From JABDPF01 sp036351575 (GTDB taxonomy: Bacteria; Pseudomonadota; Gammaproteobacteria; Xanthomonadales; SZUA-36), in NCBI GenBank assembly GCA_036351575.1, contig JAZBPJ010000164.1, forward strand, positions 1 through 6,783: a stretch of 6,783 bases of DNA. Reading direction: 5' to 3'. Positions 1 through 4,911 of the stretch are shown here, one piece after another (within the stretch, counting starts at the first letter, position 1; each line of letters opens with the position of its first letter). A model generated the notes under the pieces. The model did no database searches, was not told where the DNA came from, and saw nothing but the letters and a program-made list of their open reading frames with translations. Both the position numbers and the translations under genes were made by a program.

Positions 1-114
1 ATGAAACCCGAATTCAACGACGTACTCAAGACCAGCGTTACCACAGTAGCCGCATGGACCTTTGCAGTATGGCTGCTGTTTCTCCTGATCACTTCGCTCG
101 CGTTGATCACCTGA
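1..114 (+). CDS. Small single-span membrane peptide, copy A
   Basis: A 37-residue peptide of a family I do not recognise. The N-terminal ten residues are polar (K2, E4, D7, K10). The core TSVTTVAAW follows at residues 11-19, then FAVWLL and a hydrophobic run to the C-terminus, giving one predicted transmembrane helix at about residues 13-36. No cysteine, signal-peptidase site or known motif is seen. The reality of the gene rests on copy B at 2600-2710: about 25 positions are identical, the 16-codon core differs by six synonymous changes and one replacement, and the start codon aligns exactly. The ATG is the first base of the window, so its ribosome binding site and promoter lie outside. A conserved hairpin and terminator follow. 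Small membrane regulator, or type I toxin-like peptide, are possibilities; nothing here decides between them. Confidence 0.75.
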   Translation: MKPEFNDVLKTSVTTVAAWTFAVWLLFLLITSLALIT

Positions 115-143
115 ACCCGAAATATCGTGCAAGGGGAACGGTC

Positions 144-164
144 GGCCCGGGCTCAGCCCGGGCC
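144..164 (+). other. Conserved 3'UTR hairpin, copy A
   Basis: A perfect 9-bp inverted repeat, GGCCCGGGC and GCCCGGGCC, closes a 3-nt TCA loop, 29 nt after the stop codon of the small peptide. The stem is identical to that at 2742-2762 and only the loop differs (TCA versus CCA). Only three T residues follow, so it is not a strong terminator by itself. It may stabilise the 3' end of the peptide mRNA or form the first stem of a small RNA. Confidence 0.8.
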
Positions 165-191
165 TTTACCGCCCAACCAAATAGCCAAGGC

Positions 192-216
192 TCTTCCACA
201 CCTCTCTCCGGGAAGA
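192..216 (+). other. Possible hairpin exposing a CCTCTCTCC loop
   Basis: TCTTCC (192-197) pairs with GGAAGA (211-216), leaving a 13-nt loop that contains CCTCTCTCC (201-209). This is complementary to a GGAG/GAGG type ribosome binding site. It lies between the conserved GC hairpin and the terminator. The structure is weaker than its neighbours and is inferred by eye; copy B has a different stem at the same relative place. Confidence 0.4.
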
Positions 217-222
217 AGCTGA

Positions 223-252
223 CCCCGCGAAGGCAACTTCGCGGGGTTTTTT
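223..252 (+). terminator. Intrinsic terminator of cassette A
   Basis: A perfect 10-bp stem, CCCCGCGAAG with CTTCGCGGGG, closes a GCAA tetraloop and is followed directly by six T residues. It is a strong Rho-independent terminator for plus-strand transcription. It should separate the peptide transcript from the methyltransferase gene downstream. The outer nine base pairs match the terminator at 2824-2855, and the tenth pair is G:C here and A:T there. Confidence 0.93.
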
Positions 253-258
253 ATTGAA

Positions 259-284
259 CCCGCGCAAAACAGGCCCCGCGCGGG
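259..284 (+). other. GC-rich inverted repeat after terminator A
   Basis: CCCGCGC (259-265) and GCGCGGG (278-284) form a 7-bp stem around a 12-nt loop. It lies between the cassette A terminator and the methyltransferase gene. No T-run follows directly. It could be a backup stop, part of the methyltransferase leader, or chance in GC-rich DNA. No counterpart is seen after terminator B. Confidence 0.4.
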
Positions 285-343
285 ATTCCATATCGATTTT
301 TTGGCACACTAGCGTCTTCTGACGTGAGCAAAAATCGCAACCA

Positions 344-2254
344 TTGAACCAGAACACGGGAAATACCGGCGCGGCCGCTGAACTGAACCAGGCGGTAACG
401 TGCTTTAACCAGGGCAGGCTCGAAGACGCGGTCAGAATCTGTAGAAAAATCCTGCAAGGCCAGCCCGACGAAGTCGGCGCACTGAACATCCTGGGCGGCA
501 GCCTGGCGCGCATGGGCAAAACCACGGAGGCGATTCAAGCGGCCGAACAGGTTTGCCGGCTGGTGCCGGGCAACGCGGTTTTCTACGCCAACCTCAGTTA
601 CCTGCACAGCGTGGCCGGAAACTACCAGAAAGCCGTGCTGGTAATGGCGCATGCGGTGATCAGCGATCCGCAAAACCCCGTTCACCAGGCCAAGTTCGCA
701 CGCCTGGTGGACCGCCTTGAGTTCTACCAGTTGTCCGAGGAGACCAACGCTGTTCAGCGGGCCATCGGCCTCTGCCTGGCGCGCCCCGGCACGGACGCCA
801 CGCCGTTTTCCACGGCCTGGCACTCGCTGCTGCTGCTGAGGCCGGCGTTTGTCGAACTGGCGAGTGCAACCCAGGCCGGGTCTTTCTGCGAGCAGGCGGA
901 GCACTTCGATGCCGCCGAGGTTTCGGACGCGCTGCTGGACCCGTTTTTCCTCGACGGCATTCGATCACTGCATGCGGTGGATGTACGCCTGGAACGCATC
1001 CTGACCTTTCTGCGCCGCTGGTTTCTTGTGCGCCGCGAAGCTTACGATCCGGCGCAGTTCCTGCCTTTCCTGTGCGCGCTGGCGGAGCACTGCCTGCTGA
1101 ATGAATACGTGTTCGGCATGACCGCGGACGAACTCGCTGCCGTCGGCGACCTTGCAGCTGAAATCGACCCATCGAACCCGGCCGACCAGGCTCGAATCGC
1201 GCTCGCGCTCTGCTACCGCGACATCGGCTTGCCCGCAGGCGAAACGCTCGAGGAGGGACCCTTTCGGCAACTCGTGGAGAGCTATCGATCCATTGCCCGG
1301 GCATCGGACGACCAGCTTCAGGCGGTCCCTTCGGTTGCCCCGGCAACGGACGGCGGGACAAACGCCGTGTCAGCGGCCGTGGCCGGCCAGTACGAGGAGA
1401 ACCCGTATCCCCGCTGGCGGCGCCTCGAAATCCCGACACTCGGCGAGCAGCAAAGAGCACTGGGCCGGGGCCGGGAAATCCTGGTCGCAGGCTGCGGGAC
1501 GGGCCATGAACCGCTGAATCTGGCCGCTCACTACCCCGAGGCGCGCGTGACCGGCATCGACCTAAGCCTGCAAAGCCTGGCTTACGGCCGACGCAAAGCC
1601 GCCGAGCTGGGCATCGAGAATGCAGAGCTGCTGCAGTGCGACATTCTGCAGGTCGGCGCCCTGGGCAGGCAATTCGACCTGGTCACCAGCCTGGGCGTAC
1701 TGCACCACATGGAAGACCCGGTGGAGGGCTGGCGCCAGCTGCTTGGCTGCCTGAAGTCGGATGGCCTGATGAAAATCGCGCTTTACAGCAAGGCGGCTCG
1801 AAGCGCGGTGGCGCAGTGCCGCGAGTGGATCGCCGAGCAGGGTTTCGAGCCGACAGCCGACGGCATCCGGGCATTCCGGCAGGCCGTCATGGCGCTGGAA
1901 GAGGATAATCCACTGCGGGACATCATGGGCTGGAGCGATTTTTATTCCCTTTCGGAATGCCGCGACCTGGTCTTCAACGTGCATGAGCACAACCTCACCC
2001 TGCCCTGGATCCGGTCCACTCTGGATGAACTCGGGCTGGTCTGCCTGAACATGCGCATCAGCAACCCGGAGTTTAAAAAGGAATACCGAACGATGTACCC
2101 GGCGGATGCCGACATCAGCGACCTGGAGCGCCTGCACGAATACGAGCGGCATAACCCGCAAACCTTCAGGGACATGTACCAGTTCTGGTGCTGCCGAAAA
2201 GACAGCGTCACCGCGGAACGCCCGCCGAAATGGTTCTACACCATGGGCCGCTGA
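344..2254 (+). CDS. TPR-repeat class I SAM-dependent methyltransferase
   Basis: A 636-residue, probably cytoplasmic protein. About three tetratricopeptide repeats span residues 13-113, a usual protein-binding module. A helical middle region without a motif I know runs to about 340. QYEENPYPRW (349-358) marks entry to the catalytic domain. ILVAGCGTGHEP (379-390) is the glycine-rich SAM-binding motif I, GIDLS (404-408) carries the acidic residue for the SAM ribose, D433 fits the adenine-binding acidic position, and FDLVTSLGVLHHMEDP (444-459) is the post-motif strand. The substrate is unknown. The start is TTG at 344: an in-frame stop at 320-322 limits the upstream side, and the first in-frame ATG (512) would delete most of TPR 1 and 2. 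No clear ribosome binding site precedes TTG, so the start is moderately sure. The stop overlaps the next gene. Confidence 0.9.
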   Translation: MNQNTGNTGAAAELNQAVTCFNQGRLEDAVRICRKILQGQPDEVGALNILGGSLARMGKTTEAIQAAEQVCRLVPGNAVFYANLSYLHSVAGNYQKAVLVMAHAVISDPQNPVHQAKFARLVDRLEFYQLSEETNAVQRAIGLCLARPGTDATPFSTAWHSLLLLRPAFVELASATQAGSFCEQAEHFDAAEVSDALLDPFFLDGIRSLHAVDVRLERILTFLRRWFLVRREAYDPAQFLPFLCALAEHCLLNEYVFGMTADELAAVGDLAAEIDPSNPADQARIALALCYRDIGLPAGETLEEGPFRQLVESYRSIARASDDQLQAVPSVAPATDGGTNAVSAAVAGQYEENPYPRWRRLEIPTLGEQQRALGRGREILVAGCGTGHEPLNLAAHYPEARVTGIDLSLQSLAYGRRKAAELGIENAELLQCDILQVGALGRQFDLVTSLGVLHHMEDPVEGWRQLLGCLKSDGLMKIALYSKAARSAVAQCREWIAEQGFEPTADGIRAFRQAVMALEEDNPLRDIMGWSDFYSLSECRDLVFNVHEHNLTLPWIRSTLDELGLVCLNMRISNPEFKKEYRTMYPADADISDLERLHEYERHNPQTFRDMYQFWCCRKDSVTAERPPKWFYTMGR

Positions 2255-2352
2255 TGAATGCAAAGCGCATCGACAAGCGGATAAGAATCGCCACCTGGGG
2301 CCTGGCAGCCATTCTGCTCGTACTGCCCTGGATCGCCATGCAGTTACACTGA
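2254..2352 (+). CDS. 32-residue basic single-span membrane peptide
   Basis: The ATG at 2254-2256 overlaps the methyltransferase stop (TGATG), an arrangement typical of translational coupling. The product has a basic N-terminus (K4, R5, K8, R9, R11) followed by a hydrophobic stretch at about residues 12-29 containing TWGLAAILLVLPWIAMQ, predicted as one transmembrane helix with the N-terminus inside. No ribosome binding site of its own is evident, in keeping with coupling. It is not clearly related to the paired peptides at 1-114 and 2600-2710. From memory, the helix resembles the first span of longer bacterial multi-span membrane proteins, so it may be a truncated remnant. The sequence after its stop does not continue such a protein in this frame. 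Whether it is translated is unproven. Confidence 0.5.
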   Translation: MNAKRIDKRIRIATWGLAAILLVLPWIAMQLH

Positions 2353-2376
2353 CACGCCTTTGTCACTTAAAGTGAC
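2350..2376. promoter_or_regulatory. Clustered TGTCAC-type dyads, candidate operator
   Basis: Two overlapping inverted repeats share a half-site. TGACA (2350-2354) faces TGTCA (2361-2365), and GTCACTT (2362-2368) faces AAGTGAC (2370-2376) around a single A. The second is a perfect 7-bp dyad. No T-run follows, so it is not an intrinsic terminator for the upstream operon. Its centre lies about 91 bp upstream of the start site predicted from the promoter at 2423-2453, a distance that would suit an upstream activator. The binding protein is unknown. Confidence 0.45.
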
Positions 2377-2422
2377 CATTCGCGACGCATTTGGCTATTT
2401 ACATTTCTGCAAAGCCGTCTGA

Positions 2423-2453
2423 TTGTCATCTATCCGACTGTATTTGCTATATT
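2423..2453 (+). promoter_or_regulatory. Predicted sigma-70 promoter for cassette B
   Basis: TTGTCA at 2423-2428 matches five of six bases of the -35 consensus. TATATT at 2448-2453 matches five of six of the -10 and is preceded by TGC, the extended -10 motif. The 19-bp spacer is longer than ideal, which an extended -10 can tolerate. The region is AT-rich against a GC-rich background. Transcription would begin near 2460 and run through the peptide gene at 2600 to the terminator at 2824-2855. Confidence 0.6.
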
Positions 2454-2459
2454 TTAATC

Positions 2460-2599
2460 TTATCAGAAAGTCCTGGCTCGATTCTTGCATCAAACAGGGC
2501 GAAAGGCAACGATTTACGGGCAAGACCAGTTACATCGCCACCTGCAAAACCGTGGATCAACGCAAGGATAGCGGAAGCTGAAAACCAGGGAGACCGGTT
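2460..2599 (+). other. Long untranslated leader of cassette B
   Basis: If the promoter at 2423-2453 is used, about 140 nt separate the transcript start from the peptide ATG. A possible closing stem is GGCGA (2498-2502) with TCGCC (2535-2539). I could not fit the leader to a riboswitch class I know. The leader ends in AGGGAGA (2587-2593), the ribosome binding site of the peptide gene. The matching leader of copy A is outside the window, so it cannot be compared. Apart from the dyads at 2350-2376 and the promoter, I see no other feature in 2353-2599. Confidence 0.4.
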
Positions 2600-2710
2600 A
2601 TGAAACCTGCACGCAACAACCAGACAAAAACCAGCGTTACCACCGTGGCAGCCTGGAACTTTGCCGTTTGGCTGCTGCTTCTGCTGCTTCCGCTCGTGTT
2701 GATCGACTGA
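2600..2710 (+). CDS. Small single-span membrane peptide, copy B
   Basis: A 36-residue paralogue of the peptide at 1-114, family not recognised. A short basic N-terminus (K2, R5, K10, net positive) precedes the shared core TSVTTVAAW at residues 11-19, then FAVWLL and a leucine-rich hydrophobic run to residue 35. One transmembrane helix is predicted, with the N-terminus likely cytoplasmic. The start is well supported: AGGGAGA lies 6 nt before the ATG, and MKP aligns with copy A. The copies differ mainly in residues 4-9 and in the C-terminal third of the helix. Cassette B has its own promoter and terminator, so this appears to be a monocistronic unit. It is convergent with ilvC. A type I toxin-like or small regulatory membrane peptide is possible; I saw no convincing antisense promoter. 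Confidence 0.85.
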   Translation: MKPARNNQTKTSVTTVAAWNFAVWLLLLLLPLVLID

Positions 2711-2741
2711 ACCTGTAACATCGTGCAAGGGGGGAACGCTC

Positions 2742-2762
2742 GGCCCGGGCCCAGCCCGGGCC
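2742..2762 (+). other. Conserved 3'UTR hairpin, copy B
   Basis: GGCCCGGGC (2742-2750) and GCCCGGGCC (2754-2762) form a perfect 9-bp stem with a CCA loop. The stem is identical to 144-164. The following bases are GAAACC, so it is not an intrinsic terminator. It is a probable RNA stability element or the first stem of a small RNA released from the peptide mRNA. Confidence 0.8.
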
Positions 2763-2802
2763 GAAACCTCTGAAAAGGACTACCAAAACTTCTCCATTCC
2801 AC

Positions 2803-2820
2803 GCACTCTTCGAAGAGAGC
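2803..2820 (+). other. Palindromic stem before terminator B
   Basis: CTCTTCGAAGAG (2806-2817) is a perfect palindrome, and the pairing resumes outside an A-A mismatch with GC (2803-2804) and GC (2819-2820). It occupies the place held by the stem at 192-216 in copy A, but the sequence differs. Upstream of it, CTTCTCCATTCC (2789-2800) is pyrimidine-rich and seems unpaired. The match in position but not in sequence may mean only the architecture is kept. Confidence 0.45.
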
Positions 2821-2823
2821 AAG

Positions 2824-2855
2824 CCCCGCGAAAAACGTTTTCGCGGGGTTTTTTT
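2824..2855 (+). terminator. Intrinsic terminator of cassette B
   Basis: CCCCGCGAAAA (2824-2834) pairs with TTTTCGCGGGG (2838-2848) as an 11-bp stem with an ACG loop, followed by seven T residues. It ends plus-strand transcripts before they enter the convergent ilvC gene. On the minus strand the hairpin lacks a T-run downstream, so it would be a poor terminator for ilvC. The inner pair change relative to terminator A is compensatory. Confidence 0.93.
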
Positions 2856-2882
2856 GACTTTTGATCTGCCCCGGGTCCCGGC

Positions 2883-3899
2883 TCAGTTCTTCGCCTTGTC
2901 CACGATCTTGTTGGCGGCGATCCACGGCATCATCGCGCGCAGTTTTTCGCCGGTTTTTTCAATCTCGTGAGCGGCGTTCGCCTCCCGCGCGACCGTCATC
3001 TCCGGGTATCCGGCGGCGCCCTCGTTGAGGAAGCGCTTGGCATAGGCGCCGCTCTGGATGTTGGCCAGGGCGGCCCGCATCGCCGCGCGGGACTCTTCGT
3101 TAATTACCCTGGGGCCGGTCACGTATTCACCGTACTCGGCGTTGTTGGAAATCGAGTAGTTCATGTTCGCGATGCCGCCCTCGTACATCAGGTCGACGAT
3201 CAGCTTCAGTTCGTGCAGGCACTCGAAGTAGGCCATTTCAGCCGGGTACCCGGCATCCACCAGCGTCTCGAAACCGGCCTTCACCAGTTCGACACAGCCG
3301 CCGCACAGCACCGCCTGCTCGCCGAACAGGTCGGTCTCGCACTCGTCCCTGAACGTGGTTTCGAGGATACCGGTACGCCCGCCGCCAATCGCCGAGGCAT
3401 AGGAAAGCGCGGTCGCCATCGCCGTGCCGGAGGCGTCCTGTGCAACGGCCACCAGGTCCGGAATACCACGACCGTTGGCGAATTCGTTGCGCACGGTATG
3501 GCCGGGCGCCTTGGGTGCAATCATGATGACGTCGAGATCCTCGCGCGGCACAATCTCCTTGTAGAGAATCGCGAAGCCGTGCGCGAACGCCAGCGTGGCG
3601 TTCGGCTTGATATTGGGATCGATCTGATCGCGGTACAGGCGGCCCTGGAACTCGTCCGGCGTCAGGATCATGACGACATCCGCCCAGGCGACGGCCTCAG
3701 GCACATCCGCGACCTCGAGACCATGAGACTGCGCCTTGGCGCGTGAAGACGAATCCGGGCGCAAACCGACCACCACATCGACCCCCGAGTCGCGCAGGTT
3801 GCAGGCGTGCGCGTGTCCCTGTGAACCGTATCCAATGACGGCGACCTTGCGCTGCCGGATGATGTCGAGATCGCAGTCACTGTCGTAATAAACCTTCAT
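2883..3899 (-). CDS. ilvC: Ketol-acid reductoisomerase (NADP+), class I
   Basis: Catalyses the Mg2+-dependent isomerisation and NADPH reduction of 2-acetolactate and 2-aceto-2-hydroxybutyrate, the second common step of valine, leucine and isoleucine synthesis; cytoplasmic. The product is 338 residues, the usual class I length. The Rossmann motif GYGSQGHAHA is at 23-32, and GLRPDSSS (45-52) carries R47, S50 and S52 of the NADPH phosphate site. H107 and K130 (in APKAPGH), the metal ligands D190 and E194 (DECETDLFGE), E226 and E230 (ECLHE), and S251 are all present, so the enzyme should be active. The start is set at MKVYYDSDCDL, with GGAGA 7 nt upstream; a GTG 33 nt further up gives an atypical extension. 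The gene is divergent from ilvY, which likely activates it. No convincing terminator was seen after the stop. Confidence 0.98.
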   Translation of the reverse strand: MKVYYDSDCDLDIIRQRKVAVIGYGSQGHAHACNLRDSGVDVVVGLRPDSSSRAKAQSHGLEVADVPEAVAWADVVMILTPDEFQGRLYRDQIDPNIKPNATLAFAHGFAILYKEIVPREDLDVIMIAPKAPGHTVRNEFANGRGIPDLVAVAQDASGTAMATALSYASAIGGGRTGILETTFRDECETDLFGEQAVLCGGCVELVKAGFETLVDAGYPAEMAYFECLHELKLIVDLMYEGGIANMNYSISNNAEYGEYVTGPRVINEESRAAMRAALANIQSGAYAKRFLNEGAAGYPEMTVAREANAAHEIEKTGEKLRAMMPWIAANKIVDKAKN

Positions 3900-3934
3900 G
3901 GCGTGTTCTCCGCTCAAATTGGCAATTTTCAAGC

Positions 3935-3963
3935 ACTATACGCGCCGGCCTATATTGCGTAAA
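3935..3963 (-). promoter_or_regulatory. Predicted ilvC promoter
   Basis: On the minus strand TTTACG (3963-3958) serves as -35 with four of six consensus bases, and TATAGT (3940-3935) as -10 with five of six, separated by exactly 17 bp. Transcription would start near 3928, leaving a leader of about 29 nt that contains the GGAGA ribosome binding site. The poor -35 fits a promoter that needs an activator such as IlvY. Confidence 0.6.
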
Positions 3964-3981
3964 TTGATATATATTCATCGA

Positions 3982-3987
3982 TATAAT
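3982..3987 (+). promoter_or_regulatory. Predicted ilvY -10 element
   Basis: A perfect TATAAT lies 20 nt before the ilvY ATG. TTGATA upstream (3964-3969) is only 12 bp away, too close for a standard -35. Transcription from this element would start near 3995, giving a leader of about 13 nt without a clear ribosome binding site. Confidence 0.45.
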
Positions 3988-4007
3988 GTGTTTAAGACAT
4001 CATTAAA

Positions 4008-4865
4008 ATGAACCGTAGGCAGTTGATACAATTCCTGAGCCTGGCCGAACAGCTCCACTTCGGTCGGGCGGCCGAACTCGTCAATGTTAGCCCCTCGGCG
4101 CTCAGCCGAAGCATTCAACGGCTTGAGGCCGAGCTGGGCACCGCCCTGTTCGACCGCGACAACCGCAACGTATCACTGACGCAAGCCGGCCGCCGTTTCC
4201 TGGAATATGCGCGTGAAACGGTCCGCGGCTGGGATTCGATCCGCAACGAACTCCTGGCGGGCGCCAGCGAACTGCAGGGGGAAGTGAGCCTGTTCTGCTC
4301 CGTGACCGCCAGCTACAGCTATCTCGTGGAAATCCTCGAGGCCGTGCGCGCAGAGCATCCGGCCATCGAGATCACGCTGCACACCGGCGACCCGGAGGAT
4401 GCCATCTCCCGCGTCCTGTCGGGCCGCGACGATCTCGCCATCGCCCTGCGCCCTGAAAAGATGCCCGCAGGACTCGCATTCCGCGCGCTGGAACGCTTGC
4501 CGCTCGTATTTATCCAGGGGCGCGGAACGGCGGTCGATGAGCAGCGTGACTGGTCCGCAACACCGATGATTCTGAACGAGCGCGGCGTGACCCGCACCCG
4601 CGTGACCCGCTGGTTCGAGGAAAAAGGGCAGTCATTGAATGTTTACGCCCAGGTCGCGGGTAACGAGGCCATCGTCGGCATGGTCAGCCTGGGTTTCGGC
4701 GTCGGCGTCGTTCCGGGGATCGTGCTTGAAAACAGTCCACTGGCCGGCAAAGTCCGTGTCCTGGACGTGCGTCCGCAACTGGAACCCTGCGAAGTCGGCC
4801 TGGTCAGCCTGGATAAAAACCTGTCCAGGCCGCTCGTCCGGGTGTTCTGGGACGCGCATCGGTAA
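4008..4865 (+). CDS. ilvY: LysR-type regulator of ilvC, IlvY
   Basis: A 285-residue LysR-family transcription factor. The N-terminal winged helix-turn-helix spans about residues 1-60: HFGRAAELVNVSPSALSR followed by IQRLEAELGTALFDRDNR matches E. coli IlvY closely as I recall it. The C-terminal effector domain begins near residue 90 with the IlvY-like FCSVTASYSYL, HPAIEI and TGDPEDAI, and ends with the ENSPLAGKVRVLD region near 240-255. In E. coli the protein senses acetolactate and acetohydroxybutyrate and activates ilvC; the divergent position here supports the same role. The ATG fits the family start, although no good ribosome binding site precedes it. The gene is convergent with the RND transporter gene, 46 bp away, and no convincing terminator lies between. 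Confidence 0.93.
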   Translation: MNRRQLIQFLSLAEQLHFGRAAELVNVSPSALSRSIQRLEAELGTALFDRDNRNVSLTQAGRRFLEYARETVRGWDSIRNELLAGASELQGEVSLFCSVTASYSYLVEILEAVRAEHPAIEITLHTGDPEDAISRVLSGRDDLAIALRPEKMPAGLAFRALERLPLVFIQGRGTAVDEQRDWSATPMILNERGVTRTRVTRWFEEKGQSLNVYAQVAGNEAIVGMVSLGFGVGVVPGIVLENSPLAGKVRVLDVRPQLEPCEVGLVSLDKNLSRPLVRVFWDAHR

Positions 4866-4911
4866 AAAGAAGGCGGCCCGCAGGCGGCCATTCCGTAGGA
4901 AATGAACCCGA

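Larger units (their letters stand above)
1..252 (+). repeat. Duplicated peptide/3'UTR/terminator cassette, copy A
   Basis: This unit has the same order of parts as 2600-2855: small membrane peptide gene, conserved untranslated block, GC hairpin, pyrimidine-rich spacer, terminator. The lengths are nearly equal (252 and 256). The block from the stop codon to the end of the first hairpin differs by five substitutions and one 2-nt gap over about 53 positions, whereas the spacer before the terminator is largely unalignable. The copies are diverged paralogues, not a recent exact duplication. Confidence 0.8.
2600..2855 (+). repeat. Duplicated peptide/3'UTR/terminator cassette, copy B
   Basis: Second copy of the unit at 1-252, with the same order and spacing of parts. 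From stop codon to hairpin the gap is 31 nt here and 29 nt in copy A, and from hairpin to terminator 61 nt here and 58 nt in copy A. ATCGTGCAAGGGG followed by AACG is shared just after the stop codon, with two extra G residues here. Confidence 0.8.
3900..4007. promoter_or_regulatory. Divergent ilvC-ilvY control region
   Basis: A 108-bp region between the two start codons, AT-rich in its ilvY half. An imperfect dyad, ATTGAT (3963-3968) with ATCGAT (3977-3982), contains a T-N11-A spacing (T3965, A3977) of the type seen in LysR-family boxes and sits between the two predicted promoters. In E. coli, IlvY binds such a shared region and activates ilvC in response to the reductoisomerase substrates. 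The exact operator here is an inference, since AT-rich DNA gives such matches by chance. Confidence 0.55.

Noticed and set aside
1..114. Light-harvesting or respiratory small subunit
   Set aside because: No ligand histidine or other family motif is present, and no photosynthesis or oxidase genes are nearby.
131..140. AAGGGGAACG after the stop codon as a ribosome binding site
   Set aside because: No start codon lies at suitable spacing in either copy before the hairpin.
54..257. 67-codon frame overlapping peptide A and its terminator
   Set aside because: It runs through the hairpin and terminator, and the frame is not supported by copy B.
301..317. Possible sigma-54 promoter (TGGCAC) before the methyltransferase
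   Set aside because: The -24 half is good, but the -12 GC at the required spacing is missing.
660..1460. Long minus-strand frames opposite the methyltransferase, and similar ones opposite ilvC
   Set aside because: They are antisense to confident genes in GC-rich DNA, rich in Arg, Pro and Gly, and lack domains.
2498..2580. Cyclic-di-GMP (GEMM) riboswitch in the leader of cassette B
   Set aside because: There are scattered GGGC, GCAAG and ACGCAAGG resemblances, but the conserved GGGACGCAAAGCC core and the two-helix arrangement are absent.
2391..2603. 70-codon open frame across the promoter and leader of cassette B
   Set aside because: It starts at TTG without a ribosome binding site, crosses the predicted promoter and has no recognisable protein character.
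3900..3932. Longer ilvC start giving 11 extra residues
   Set aside because: The family begins at MKVYYD, and GGAGA is correctly spaced before the ATG at 3899. The upstream GTG would add an atypical extension.
4866..4911. Terminator between ilvY and the RND gene
   Set aside because: GGCGGCC occurs twice as a direct repeat; only a 3-bp stem forms and there is no T-run on either strand.
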